This document shows, in pieces, positions 51,026 through 62,016 of a stretch of DNA of 64,000 nt. Numbering within the stretch: the first letter of the stretch is position 1; each line of letters starts with the position of its first letter. The stretch is from positions 62,001-126,000 of the forward strand of contig NZ_AUHZ01000006.1 of the NCBI RefSeq assembly GCF_000423445.1, written 5' to 3'. The stretch is from Acidipropionibacterium thoenii DSM 20276. GTDB taxonomy: Bacteria; Actinomycetota; Actinomycetes; Propionibacteriales; Propionibacteriaceae. The notes beneath the pieces are model-generated. The model did not search any database, had not been told where the DNA came from, and saw only the letters and a program-made list of their open reading frames with translations. A program made the position numbers and the translations under genes.

Positions 51026-51889
51026 ATGGCCGACTCGGTTCGATCCGCAGCGCCGGGTCGCCGGTCCGACGTCGGTGAGTCCGGGGGCGACCGGCTGGTC
51101 CCCGACCCCGACCACCAGGGCGCCTGGATCGTCCGGATCGGAGGGGCCGACCAGTCCTGGCTCGACCCCTCCGACCCCACCCGTCTCGAGTTCGACTACA
51201 TGGAGCGGATCGCCGACCACCTCGACCTGCACCGGCCCGCCGGGGAGCGGATGAGGGTGATCCACATCGGTGGGGCCGGGATGAACCTGGCCCGCTACGT
51301 CACCGCCACCCGGCCCACCTCCCCCCAGATCGTGCTGGAACCTGATGCCGCCCTCACCGAGGAGGTGCGCCGCAAGGCGCCGCTGGGGGCGCACTCGGGG
51401 ATCAAGGTCCGCGCGGTTGATGGCCGTACCGGGATCGCGGCGATGCGGGAGGACTTCGCCGATGTCATCATCCTGGACGCCCTCGCCGGTGCCCGGGTCC
51501 CGGCCGAGCTGGTGACCACCGAGTTCTTCGCCGAGGTCTCCCGGGTGCTGGTGGCCGACGGGCTGCTGGTGGCCAATGTCACCGACTCCGCACCACTGAC
51601 CTGGACCCGCCGGGTGGTCGCCGGGCTGCGGGCGACCTTTGCGGAGGTGGTGATGGAGGCGGAGTCGGCGACCCTGAAAGGACGCCGCTACGGCAACATC
51701 ATCCTGGCCGCCAGCAGTGCGCCGCTGCCGGTCACCGATCTGGTGCGGCGGTGCGCAGGAGCCGCCTTCCCCTTCCGGGTGGTCCGCGGCGGCAACCTCA
51801 CCAAGTTGCTCACCGGCTGTGTCCCCTTCACCGACGCCGACGCGGTGGCCTCTCCCGGCCCGCCGACAGGTGGGACCTACTTCTCCTGA
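51026..51889 (+). CDS. Spermidine synthase-like methyltransferase-fold protein
   Basis: 287 aa. Rossmann fold: MRVIHIGGAGMNLARYVTATRP (nucleotide-binding loop), QIVLEPDAALTEEVRRKAPLG, VRAVDGRTGIAAMREDFADVIILDALAGARVPAELVTTEFFAEVSRVLVADGLLVANVTD. The DGR and D-A-x-A-G-A-R-V-P stretches mark the stand-alone actinobacterial group annotated as spermidine synthase or fused-MFS spermidine synthase C-domain. The usual catalytic Asp pair of true SpeE is only partly matched, so polyamine synthesis should not be assumed. Strong ribosome site GGGGAGGAAG. Single gene after proX; a palindromic repeat follows 23 nt downstream. Confidence 0.8.
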   Translation: MADSVRSAAPGRRSDVGESGGDRLVPDPDHQGAWIVRIGGADQSWLDPSDPTRLEFDYMERIADHLDLHRPAGERMRVIHIGGAGMNLARYVTATRPTSPQIVLEPDAALTEEVRRKAPLGAHSGIKVRAVDGRTGIAAMREDFADVIILDALAGARVPAELVTTEFFAEVSRVLVADGLLVANVTDSAPLTWTRRVVAGLRATFAEVVMEAESATLKGRRYGNIILAASSAPLPVTDLVRRCAGAAFPFRVVRGGNLTKLLTGCVPFTDADAVASPGPPTGGTYFS

Positions 51890-51912
51890 TGATCGTTCCG
51901 AAGCCGATCGGG

Positions 51913-51988
51913 TGCGCAGATCACTCCGCAGACCGGGGTCCCTGCAGCTGTGTGTGCAGACACCCCCGTCTGCGGAGTGATCTGCGCA
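51913..51988. repeat. Intergenic palindrome family, copy B
   Basis: Perfect 21-bp arms (51913-51933 and 51968-51988), extendable with few mismatches to over 30 bp. Loop about 34 nt. Begins 23 nt after a stop codon. Same arms as copies A and C. Confidence 0.92.
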
Positions 51989-52061
51989 GGATGAGACCGA
52001 CGGTCATCGACAACAGGTGACTGCTCGTGGCAGTCGGTTGCCCCGTGGAATGATGGGCGCC

Positions 52062-52724
52062 ATGAGTTCCCACTACCCGACACCGCAGGGTCAGTGGGGA
52101 CATCCGGGCCAGCAGCCCACCGGTGGTCGGTCCGGGCAGCAGCCCCCACCGCCACAGCCGTTCACCCAGCAACCAGGCCAGCAGGGCCGTCCGCAGCAGC
52201 CCCGCTGGCCCCAGCAGCCTCCTCCGCAGCGCCCTGCGCAGGAGTGGCGTCGTCACGCCGATCAGTTCCCTCGCCCCACCCCGCCGGGAATGCTCACCGC
52301 CGCGCGGATCCTGGTCTTCGTGCCCAGCGTGGTCTGGCTGTTCAGCATCGCCATGATCTGGATGACGGCCAACACCGCCACCGACTCGCTGCTGGCCGCC
52401 ACCATGCAGACCTTCGCCCTCAGCCTGGCGGCCGGCGACTGGGTGCCGATGGTGCTGCTGCCGATCTCTGGATGCCTGCTGACGATCACCATGAAGCTCG
52501 GCCACCAGGTCGACCGGTGGCTGTTCTCCGCGCTGGGCGGGGTCTGGTTGTTGTGGTTCTGGAGTCAGGTCCACTTCCCGCTGACCCCCAGCTGGTTCAC
52601 CGCAGTCCTGGTGATCCTGGCCACCGCCTCCATCTGGAGCCCCTCGATGAACCGCTGGGTCGCCGCAGTCCAGATGTGGGAGATGGACCGGGCCGGACTC
52701 ACTCCTGAGAGCAACGGCCAGTGA
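52062..52724 (+). CDS. Pro/Gln-rich four-helix membrane protein
   Basis: 220 aa, unknown. The first 75 residues are Gln-, Pro- and Gly-rich (HPGQQPTGGRSGQQPPPPQ), likely disordered and cytoplasmic. Four membrane helices follow: ARILVFVPSVVWLFSIAMIWM, AAGDWVPMVLLPISGCLLTI, WLFSALGGVWLLWFWSQV, and SWFTAVLVILATASIW. The N-terminus is like that of actinobacterial membrane proteins with PQ-rich leaders. Stop overlaps the start of the sortase-like gene as GTGA, so the two products are probably made together and may form a complex. Start ATG 52062; ATG 52050 is possible. Confidence 0.75.
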   Translation: MSSHYPTPQGQWGHPGQQPTGGRSGQQPPPPQPFTQQPGQQGRPQQPRWPQQPPPQRPAQEWRRHADQFPRPTPPGMLTAARILVFVPSVVWLFSIAMIWMTANTATDSLLAATMQTFALSLAAGDWVPMVLLPISGCLLTITMKLGHQVDRWLFSALGGVWLLWFWSQVHFPLTPSWFTAVLVILATASIWSPSMNRWVAAVQMWEMDRAGLTPESNGQ

Positions 52725-53461
52725 TCAGGCCTCGCCGCTCATCGAGCAAGTCCTCGGCTGCCACCACCTCCAGACGCCGGCTGCGTCCCTTCGGGTGGAC
52801 CGTGGTCGGGCTGCTGGCCGCCCTGCTGGCAGCTGCGATCTGGGTGGGCTGGACCTGGTGGGGCAGCACCCTGTTGGCCGGCGACAAGGGGCGGGTTGCG
52901 GCCTCGGCGGCCCAGGCCTCCTGGTCGGCCTCCCCGGCCCCGGCCTCCGCGGCGGCATCGGCCGCCACGCCGGGCGTGGCGTCCTCCCAGTCCTCGGGCC
53001 CAGCTGAGGGCCAACTCGTCGCCGTCATGCGGATCCCTCGCCTCGGTGATGACTGGAAGTGGCCGGTCTACGCCTCCACCGCCGAGGCCGACACCGCCCT
53101 GAACCACGGCCTGGCCTGGTACCGCGGAACCGCCCTGCCGGGTCAGATCGGCAACTTCGCGGTGGCCGGGCGCTCGGCCACCGGGGCCAACGCCTTCCGG
53201 TACGCCGAGAGGCTGCGCGCCGGCGACGAGGTCATCGTGGAGACGGCATCCGCCATCTACACCTACCGGATCGACGTCCCCTTCTCCGGGCTGAGCGTCG
53301 ACTCCAGCGCCGACTGGGTCCTGGACCCGGTGCCCGGCCATCCCGACGCCGACGCCCAGCAGCCGCTGCTCACCCTGACCACCAACCAGGACGTCGTTCC
53401 CACCGACTCCCGCTCGGTGGCCGTCGGCCATCTGGTGCAGACCCGCAACCGGATCTCCTGA
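52721..53461 (+). CDS. Sortase-fold protein lacking catalytic His and Cys
   Basis: 246 aa. Membrane anchor at residues 25-48 (WTVVGLLAALLAAAIWVGWTWW), Ala/Ser linker, then a class E/D-like sortase domain: VAVMRIPRLGDDWKWPVYAS, ALNHGLAWYRGTALPGQIGNFAVAGRSATGANAFRYAERLRAGDEVIVETASAIYTYRI. The position expected to read A-G-H-R reads A-G-R-S (Arg151), and TLTTC reads TLTTN (Asn222). Arg231 in DSRSVAVG may correspond to the catalytic Arg. With two of three catalytic residues gone, transpeptidation is not expected; a structural or binding role is more likely. The frame is intact and GTGA-coupled to the membrane protein upstream. The GTG start is at 52721. Confidence 0.85.
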   Translation: MIRPRRSSSKSSAATTSRRRLRPFGWTVVGLLAALLAAAIWVGWTWWGSTLLAGDKGRVAASAAQASWSASPAPASAAASAATPGVASSQSSGPAEGQLVAVMRIPRLGDDWKWPVYASTAEADTALNHGLAWYRGTALPGQIGNFAVAGRSATGANAFRYAERLRAGDEVIVETASAIYTYRIDVPFSGLSVDSSADWVLDPVPGHPDADAQQPLLTLTTNQDVVPTDSRSVAVGHLVQTRNRIS

Positions 53462-53594
53462 ATCCTCGCCCGGCCATGGACTTGACCGCATCCGGATAGG
53501 CTGGCAGGACACGCTCCCCTCAGTGGCAACGTCGATGGGGGCAACCCGCGAAGAATCAGAGCACCACCAGAGAAGCCACTCGAAAGGCAGTCAG

Positions 53595-54353
53595 ATGCTC
53601 GTCCTCCTCATCATCCTGGTCATCGTCATCGGCGGTGCACTCGGGCTGTTCATCGCTCCGTACAACTCCTTGGTCAGACTGCGCAACGTCATCCAGGAGT
53701 CCTGGCGTCAGGTCGATGTCGAGCTGAACCGCCGCTACGAGCTCATCCCGAATCTCGTCGAGACGGTGCGCGCCGGGGCCGCGCACGAGCGCAACACCCT
53801 GGAGGAGGTCACCCGACTTCGCAACCAGGCGGTCCAGATGGCATCGGGATCCCACTCGGACGGCCCCGACCCGCAACGCGACCAGATCGAGTCCCAGCTG
53901 ACCGGCGCGGTCCGCAACCTGATGGTCCAGGTCGAGGCCTATCCACAGCTGCGCAGCAACGAGAACTTCCTGGAGCTGCAGCGCGAACTGGCGGCCACCG
54001 AGGACCGGATCGCCAACGGCCGGCGCTACTACAACGCCAACGTCCGGGCCTACAACACCAAGATCGAGAGCTTCCCCTCGAACCTGGCGGCGAATATGTT
54101 CCACTTCGAGAAGGCCGGCTACTTCCAGGTCGACGACGCCGCCGTGAGATCCGCGCCTACTGTCAACTTCGGGGAGATCAGCCAGCGCCCGCCGCAGAGC
54201 GAGCCCGGTACCCCCGGCCAGCTCGAACAGGGCGGCCAGACGCCGGCTCCGGGCTATCAGATCCAGCAGCCAGGCGGCTCACAGCAGCCTCAGTACCAGC
54301 AGCCGGGAGCCGCTCCCGAGGACCCCCAGGAGCCTTTTCGCCCTCAGCAGTGA
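53595..54353 (+). CDS. lemA: LemA-family membrane protein
   Basis: 252 aa. The N-terminal helix LVLLIILVIVIGGALGLFIAPYNSLVRLRN anchors a LemA four-helix domain: ESWRQVDVELNRRYELIPNLVETVRAGAAHERNTLEEVTRLRNQA and VQVEAYPQLRSNENFLELQRELAATEDRIANGRRYYNANVRAYNTKIESFPSNLAANMFHFEKAGYFQVD, both family signatures. The C-terminal 65 residues are Gln/Pro-rich and disordered. LemA function is unclear. ATG 53595 has GAAAGG upstream; the frame is open further upstream without a good start. Confidence 0.92.
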   Translation: MLVLLIILVIVIGGALGLFIAPYNSLVRLRNVIQESWRQVDVELNRRYELIPNLVETVRAGAAHERNTLEEVTRLRNQAVQMASGSHSDGPDPQRDQIESQLTGAVRNLMVQVEAYPQLRSNENFLELQRELAATEDRIANGRRYYNANVRAYNTKIESFPSNLAANMFHFEKAGYFQVDDAAVRSAPTVNFGEISQRPPQSEPGTPGQLEQGGQTPAPGYQIQQPGGSQQPQYQQPGAAPEDPQEPFRPQQ

Positions 54354-54494
54354 TCTGGTCAGGCAATGTGGACAGTGATAACGTCACCCTCATCGTTTCG
54401 AGTTCAAGAACCCCGGGTGAACAACTGATGAGTGCCTGAGCACCACGGCTCCACCCGGGGAGACCATCCGGTACCCGGAAGATGGAGAAGCTTG

Positions 54495-54935
54495 ATGGCT
54501 GGCGGCACTGTGGTGGGCTACGTTCCCGGCGGGTTCGACATGCTGCACGTCGGACATCTCAACATCCTGCGTGCCGCCCGGCAGCGCTGCGACGTCCTGG
54601 TGGCCGGGGTGGCGACCGACGAGTCGTTGACCCAGATGAAGCATCGCAACCCAGTGATCCCGTTCGCCGAGAGGCTCGAACTGGTCGCCAGCCTGAAGTT
54701 CGTCGACGAGGCGGTGGCCGATGTCGACCAGGACAAGAGAATCGCCTGGCACCGGCGTCGCTTCGACATCCTGTTCAAGGGCAGCGACTGGCAGAACACC
54801 CCCAAGGGGGACCGGCTGGAACGGGAGCTGGCCGAGATCGGTGCGAGGGTGATGTACCTGCCCTACACCGCCTCGACCTCCTCGACCATGCTGCGCGGAT
54901 ACATCTCCGGCGGGAATGCGCAGGTCGCCAGCTGA
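54495..54935 (+). CDS. Cytidylyltransferase-like protein (TagD/GCT type)
   Basis: 146 aa. VGYVPGGFDMLHVGHLNILRAAR carries the HxGH nucleotidyl-transfer motif. CDVLVAGVATDESLTQMKHRNPVIPFAERLELVASLKFVDEAV and FDILFKGSDWQNTPKGDRLERELAEIGARVMYLPYTASTSSTMLRGYI follow the glycerol-3-phosphate/ethanolamine-phosphate cytidylyltransferase order. The final R-T-x-G-I-S-T-T of TagD is replaced by TASTSSTML, as in many actinobacterial members. It would couple CTP to a polyol or amino-alcohol phosphate for cell-wall polymer or lipid head groups. ATG 54495 has GGAGAAG upstream. 141 nt after lemA with no distinct promoter seen. Confidence 0.85.
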   Translation: MAGGTVVGYVPGGFDMLHVGHLNILRAARQRCDVLVAGVATDESLTQMKHRNPVIPFAERLELVASLKFVDEAVADVDQDKRIAWHRRRFDILFKGSDWQNTPKGDRLERELAEIGARVMYLPYTASTSSTMLRGYISGGNAQVAS

Positions 54936-55022
54936 GCCGGGAGAACCGGAGGGTGGCTGTGAGCGCCTCGGGGAGGCTGCACCGGCCGGCCGGCTGCTCC
55001 TCGGCCGACGGTGGCCGGTCCC

Positions 55023-55727
55023 TCAGTGGACGGTGCCCGGGGCGGCTCGACGGGCCTTCAGCCACTCCACCACCATCGGGATCACCGAGATCGCCACGAT
55101 GAGCACCACGACGATCTCGAAGTTGTCGCGGATGAGGGGCACCGTGCCCAGGAAGTGACCGGCCTGGACGGCGATCAGCACCCAGGCGACGCCGCCGATC
55201 GCGGTGTAGGAGATGAACTTTCGGGGGTCCATCCTCCCGATCCCGGCGACCATCGTCACGAAGGTGCGCACGATCGGCACGAAGCGGGCCAGCACCAGGG
55301 CCACCGGGCCGTGCTTGACGAAGAACTCCTCGGTCTTGGCGACGTGCTTGGGGGAGAAGATCTGCCCGGCCAGACCCTCCCGGTCGCGGAACAGCGCCGG
55401 TCCGATCCGGCGTCCGATCCAGTATCCGACGACATTGCCGGCCACCGCGGCGACCATCAGCGTCAGATTGACCACCAGCAGGGTCTCGACCCTGCCGCCG
55501 TAGCTGATGAGCGGCGCCGAGCCGGAACTGAGGCCCACCGCCGTGAACATCCCGATCGCGAACAGCAGCGAGTCACCCGGCATGAAGAAGATCGCCAGAC
55601 CGCACTCGGCGAAGACGATGAAGGCCACCAGCCACAGTGCCGAGGCGCCGGCTGCCTCCACGATGTGCTGGGGGTCCAGGAAGGAGGGCAGAAGTAGCGG
55701 GGTGAACCAGGTGGCGACGCTCAGCAT
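55023..55727 (-). CDS. DedA-family membrane protein
   Basis: 234 aa. The DedA core is clear: AECGLAIFFMPGDSLLFAIGMF (with the family E and PGD), VVGYWIGRRIGPALFRDR, KTEEFFVKHGPVALVLARFVPIVRTFVTMVAGIGRMDPRKFISYTAIGGVAW. F-x-x-R-F-x-P-x-x-R is the essential Arg motif. Members flip undecaprenyl phosphate or phosphatidylethanolamine across the membrane. The start is uncertain: ATG 55727 or GTG 55736, which has AGGA about 10 nt upstream. Divergent from the RNA methyltransferase gene with only 36 nt between, so their promoters must overlap coding sequence. Confidence 0.9.
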   Translation of the reverse strand: MLSVATWFTPLLLPSFLDPQHIVEAAGASALWLVAFIVFAECGLAIFFMPGDSLLFAIGMFTAVGLSSGSAPLISYGGRVETLLVVNLTLMVAAVAGNVVGYWIGRRIGPALFRDREGLAGQIFSPKHVAKTEEFFVKHGPVALVLARFVPIVRTFVTMVAGIGRMDPRKFISYTAIGGVAWVLIAVQAGHFLGTVPLIRDNFEIVVVLIVAISVIPMVVEWLKARRAAPGTVH

Positions 55728-55763
55728 GAGGGACACAATACGTGGCGGTCCTACGGTTGAGCT

Positions 55764-56525
55764 GTGGACGACATCACGGGGCAGACGCCGCAGATCGATC
55801 CGTCGGTGAGCACACCGCCGCCGGCGCTGTCCGGGGATGATGGCCATTCAGCGGACGCCGGGGCCGGATCCGGTGGCGTCGCCACGGACTCCGGCGGGCC
55901 CGCAGCGGGCCCGCACGGCGCCCCGCAGGTGGGCGTGGGCCCGATGCCCAGACCCTGGCCCACGGACCCGCGGTACGACCCCGAGCTGCTGGAACACGGC
56001 GACCGGCGCAATGTCATCGACCGGTACCGCTACTGGAGCGTGGCGGCGATCGTCGCCGAGCTGGACCGGCATCGCTCCCGGTTGCACGTGGCGATCCAGA
56101 ACTGGGAGCACGACTTCAACATCGGCTCGATCGTGCGGACCGCCAACGCCTTCAACGTCGCCGGCGTCCACATCCTGGGAAGACACCGGTGGAACCGTCG
56201 CGGTGCGATGGTCACCGACCGTTACCTGCACGTCCACCACCATGAGAGCGTGGCCGACTTCCTGGACTGGCTCGCCGATCACGGCGTCACCCCGATCGGT
56301 GTCGACAACCTGCCCGGATCGGTGCCCCTGGAGGAGACTGAGCTGCCGCGCGACTGCTGCCTGGTGTTCGGCTCGGAGGGTGCCGGGCTGACCGAGGAGG
56401 TGGTCGCGGGATGCCAGTCCCTGGTGGCGATCACCCAGTACGGCTCGACCCGGTCGATCAACGCGGGAGCGGCATCGGCGATCGCGATGTACCACTGGGC
56501 ATTGCGCTGGGCGCGGGCCGACTGA
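55764..56525 (+). CDS. SpoU/TrmH-family RNA 2'-O-methyltransferase
   Basis: 253 aa. A disordered Gly/Pro/Ala-rich N-terminus of about 75 residues precedes a SPOUT domain with the three TrmH motifs: NIGSIVRTANAFNVAGVHILG (motif 1), DCCLVFGSEGAGLTEEVV (motif 2, knot SAM site) and QYGSTRSINAGAASAIAMYHW (motif 3). It methylates a ribose 2'-OH in tRNA or rRNA; target base unknown. GTG start at 55764. The long leader is not common, and the start could lie further in, but codon use is consistent from the GTG onward. Confidence 0.92.
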   Translation: MDDITGQTPQIDPSVSTPPPALSGDDGHSADAGAGSGGVATDSGGPAAGPHGAPQVGVGPMPRPWPTDPRYDPELLEHGDRRNVIDRYRYWSVAAIVAELDRHRSRLHVAIQNWEHDFNIGSIVRTANAFNVAGVHILGRHRWNRRGAMVTDRYLHVHHHESVADFLDWLADHGVTPIGVDNLPGSVPLEETELPRDCCLVFGSEGAGLTEEVVAGCQSLVAITQYGSTRSINAGAASAIAMYHWALRWARAD

Positions 56526-56616
56526 GCCGACCTGGCGCCGGGAGGTGCGGGCCAGGAACCGGCTGAGAGATACGTGTCGGGGACCGTCGACTGCGCCGGC
56601 CGCTAGGCTCGGGCCC

Positions 56617-57336
56617 ATGACCGACTTCGGCGGGGCGGCCCTGGAGGTCGCCTACAACCCCGTTCCCGCAGCGGGACGGGTGGCCCGCCACCAGGCGACC
56701 CGGGTGAGACTGGCCCTCCAGGCCCTGGTCATCGTGGCCGTCGTCGCGCTCATCTGGGCGATCGCGCGGTCCTCCTTCGACCTGGGCACCCTGATGGGGA
56801 TGCTGATCGGTTGGGCAGTGGTCTTCGTGGTGATGTTCACCATCCAAAATCTGCGTCTGCGGGCCGCCCGCAAGGATCTGCTCACCATCAACGAGGGGAC
56901 CGTCCTGCGCCTGGACCCCAGCGGGATCGCGATGCGTCGGGAGCAGCGGGTGGCCGGACCCGGGGGATCCGGCCGGCCGGGCAGAGCAGGGGGGTCAGCG
57001 GGCTCCGCCGGAGCGGGGGCCGCCGGGGCGCAGGCCTCCGACCAGCAGGCCGGGTCCTCCGGTGAGCCAGGGGACAGCAGCCTCGAAAGGATCCCGGCCC
57101 ATCCCGCAGATCCCGCCCTGGACCTGGTCCGATGGTCCGAGGTCGCCGAGTTCTCCGTCCTCGGCAGCTCCTTGGGGGCCGGCCCGGTGGTCCGGCTGGT
57201 CGATTCCGAGGGCCATCGCTGGGAGGTCCCGGTCTCCTGGCTGGACGCCCTACCCGGCACCATCGACTCCGCGGCCCGGGCCTGGTCGGGGGGCCGCACC
57301 GGGTTGGACGTCACAGGCCTGGACCGGCCGTTCTGA
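56617..57336 (+). CDS. Two-helix membrane protein, unknown
   Basis: 239 aa. Residues about 25-75 give two membrane helices (LALQALVIVAVVALIWAIA and LMGMLIGWAVVFVVMFTI). A cytoplasmic domain resembling a bacterial PH-like fold (TINEGTVLRLDPSGIAMRREQ ... VRWSEVAEFSVLGSSLGAGPVVRLVDSEGHRWEVPVSWL) is interrupted at residues about 110-150 by an insert of Gly, Ala and Ser (GSGRPGRAGGSAGSAGAGAAG). The PH-like reading is my inference from the W-x-E-V pattern. Nothing around it indicates function. ATG at 56617. Its stop codon lies within a 14-bp tandem repeat. Confidence 0.7.
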   Translation: MTDFGGAALEVAYNPVPAAGRVARHQATRVRLALQALVIVAVVALIWAIARSSFDLGTLMGMLIGWAVVFVVMFTIQNLRLRAARKDLLTINEGTVLRLDPSGIAMRREQRVAGPGGSGRPGRAGGSAGSAGAGAAGAQASDQQAGSSGEPGDSSLERIPAHPADPALDLVRWSEVAEFSVLGSSLGAGPVVRLVDSEGHRWEVPVSWLDALPGTIDSAARAWSGGRTGLDVTGLDRPF

Positions 57337-57361
57337 GCGGTCCGGCCTGAGCGGTCCGGCC
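57334..57361. repeat. 14-bp tandem duplication including the stop codon
   Basis: TGAGCGGTCCGGCC at 57334-57347 is repeated exactly at 57348-57361, and a third degenerate copy follows (TGATCGGCCCG). The first TGA is the stop of the preceding gene. Confidence 0.9.
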
Positions 57362-57461
57362 TGATCGGCCCGTTCTGGGCGTTCCGGCCGCGCCGAGGCC
57401 GGGGCGGAGGACCATCTCACTGCCCTCCCTGGCCCCGCGTCCGTCCGTGTACCCCCGGCCA

Positions 57462-57539
57462 CTGCGCAGATCACTCCGCAGACGAGGGTTGGTGCATTCC
57501 CAGAGGCGGAGAACCGCGTCTGCGGAGTGATCTGCGCAG
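57462..57539. repeat. Intergenic palindrome family, copy C
   Basis: Perfect 23-bp arms 57462-57484 and 57517-57539 with a 32-nt loop. Lies between the unknown membrane-protein gene and the class II aldolase gene. Best preserved of the three copies. Confidence 0.93.
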
Positions 57540-57635
57540 CCGATCGGCGGCCCGGACCCGGCCCCGCTCCCCGTTCGCGGTCGGAATGCGAGAGAATGGT
57601 CCAGTAACCGCGAAAAATGAGCAGAAAGGCACACA

Positions 57636-60414
<2,779 letters not shown>

Positions 60415-60429
60415 GGATGATTGCCAATC

Positions 60430-62004
60430 ATGGCTGAGAAGAAGCGTGTGAAGCTCGCCGAGACGATGGAAGATCGTCTGGCGCAGCTTGCCGATCAACG
60501 GCACAAGATAGAGCTCGGTGGAGGTGAGAAGCGCCTCGCCAAGCAGCATGACAAGGGCAAGCAGACCGCCCGTGAGCGAATCGACAATCTGGTCGATCCG
60601 TACTCCTTCGACGAGGTGGGCGCCTTCCGCGAGCACCGCACCACCCTGTTCGGGATGGACACCGCCGAGATCCCCGCCGATGGCGTGGTGACCGGTCGTG
60701 CGACCATCGCCGGACGTCCGGTCCATGTCGCCTCCCAGGACTTCACGGTGATGGGAGGTTCGGCCGGCGAGACGCAGTCCACCAAGGTCGTGGAGACCAT
60801 GGAGCAGGCGCTGCTGACCGGTACACCGTTCCTGTTCTTCTACGATTCGGGCGGCGCCCGGATCCAGGAGGGCATCGACTCCCTGTCGGGCTACGGCAAG
60901 ATGTTCTTCGCCAACGTCAAGCTGTCCGGCGTGGTGCCGCAGATCGCCATCATCGCGGGCCCGTGCGCCGGCGGTGCGTCCTACTCCCCGGCTCTGACCG
61001 ACTTCATCATCATGACGAAGAAGGCCCAGATGTTCATCACCGGCCCCTCGGTCATCAAGTCGGTGACCGGCGAGGACGTCACCGGTGAGCAGCTCGGTGG
61101 TGCCGAGGCGCACATGTCGACCTCCGGCAATATCCACTTCGTGGCCGAGGATGACGACGCCGCGGTGCTCATCGCGAAGAAGCTGCTGAGCTTCCTTCCG
61201 CAGAACAACACCGAGGACGCCGCGATCACCGCCCCGAACAACGACATCTCGCCGTGCCCGGAGCTTCGCGACATCGTCCCGATCGACGGCAAGAAGGGCT
61301 ATGACATCCGCGATGTCATCGCCAAGATCGTCGACTGGGGCGACTACCTGGAGGTCAAGGCGGGCTGGGCGACCAATATCGTCACCGCCTTCGCCAGGAT
61401 CGACGGCCGTTCGGTCGGCATCGTGGCGAACCAGCCCAAGGTGATGTCCGGCTGCCTGGACATCAACGCCTCCGACAAGGCCGCCGAGTTCATCGGATTC
61501 TGCGATGCCTTCAACATCCCGCTGGTGCAGTTGGTGGACGTCCCCGGCTTCCTACCCGGCGTCCAGCAGGAGTACGGCGGCATCATCCGCCATGGCGCGA
61601 AGATGCTGTACGCCTACTCCGAGGCCACCGTCCCGAAGGTCACCGTGGTGATCCGCAAGGCCTACGGCGGCTCCTACCTGGCCATGTGCAACCGTGACCT
61701 GGGTGCCGACGCCGTGTTCGCATGGCCGACCGCCGAGATCGCCGTGATGGGTGCCGAGGGTGCGGCCAATGTGATCTTCCGCCGGGAGATCAAGGCCTCC
61801 GAGGACCCGGCTGCCACTCGTGCCGAGAAGATCGAGGAGTACCAGACGGCGTTCAACACGCCGTACGTGGCTGCCGCCCGCGGTCAGGTCGACGACGTCA
61901 TCGATCCCGCTGACACGCGCCGCAAGATCACTGCCGCACTGGAGACCTACGCCACCAAGCGTCAGTCCCGTCCGGCCAAGAAGCACGGCAATATGCCGTG
62001 CTGA
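60430..62004 (+). CDS. Methylmalonyl-CoA carboxytransferase 12S subunit
   Basis: 524 aa. Moves the carboxyl group from methylmalonyl-CoA to biotin, releasing propionyl-CoA. Two crotonase-fold halves: KQTARERIDNLVDPYSFDEVGAFREHRTT, VASQDFTVMGGSAGETQSTKVVETMEQALLTGTPFLFFYDSGGARIQEGIDSLSGYG, AGPCAGGASYSPALTDFIIM; then DVPGFLPGVQQEYGGIIRHGAKMLYAYSEATVPKVTVVIRKAYGGSYLAMCNRDLGADAVFAWPTAEIAVMGAEGAANVIF. The sequence is close to the P. freudenreichii enzyme through long stretches. ATG 60430 is preferred to an in-frame TTG at 60421. Only 15 nt separate it from the 5S gene. Confidence 0.98.
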   Translation: MAEKKRVKLAETMEDRLAQLADQRHKIELGGGEKRLAKQHDKGKQTARERIDNLVDPYSFDEVGAFREHRTTLFGMDTAEIPADGVVTGRATIAGRPVHVASQDFTVMGGSAGETQSTKVVETMEQALLTGTPFLFFYDSGGARIQEGIDSLSGYGKMFFANVKLSGVVPQIAIIAGPCAGGASYSPALTDFIIMTKKAQMFITGPSVIKSVTGEDVTGEQLGGAEAHMSTSGNIHFVAEDDDAAVLIAKKLLSFLPQNNTEDAAITAPNNDISPCPELRDIVPIDGKKGYDIRDVIAKIVDWGDYLEVKAGWATNIVTAFARIDGRSVGIVANQPKVMSGCLDINASDKAAEFIGFCDAFNIPLVQLVDVPGFLPGVQQEYGGIIRHGAKMLYAYSEATVPKVTVVIRKAYGGSYLAMCNRDLGADAVFAWPTAEIAVMGAEGAANVIFRREIKASEDPAATRAEKIEEYQTAFNTPYVAAARGQVDDVIDPADTRRKITAALETYATKRQSRPAKKHGNMPC

Positions 62005-62016
62005 TCGGAGGAACTG

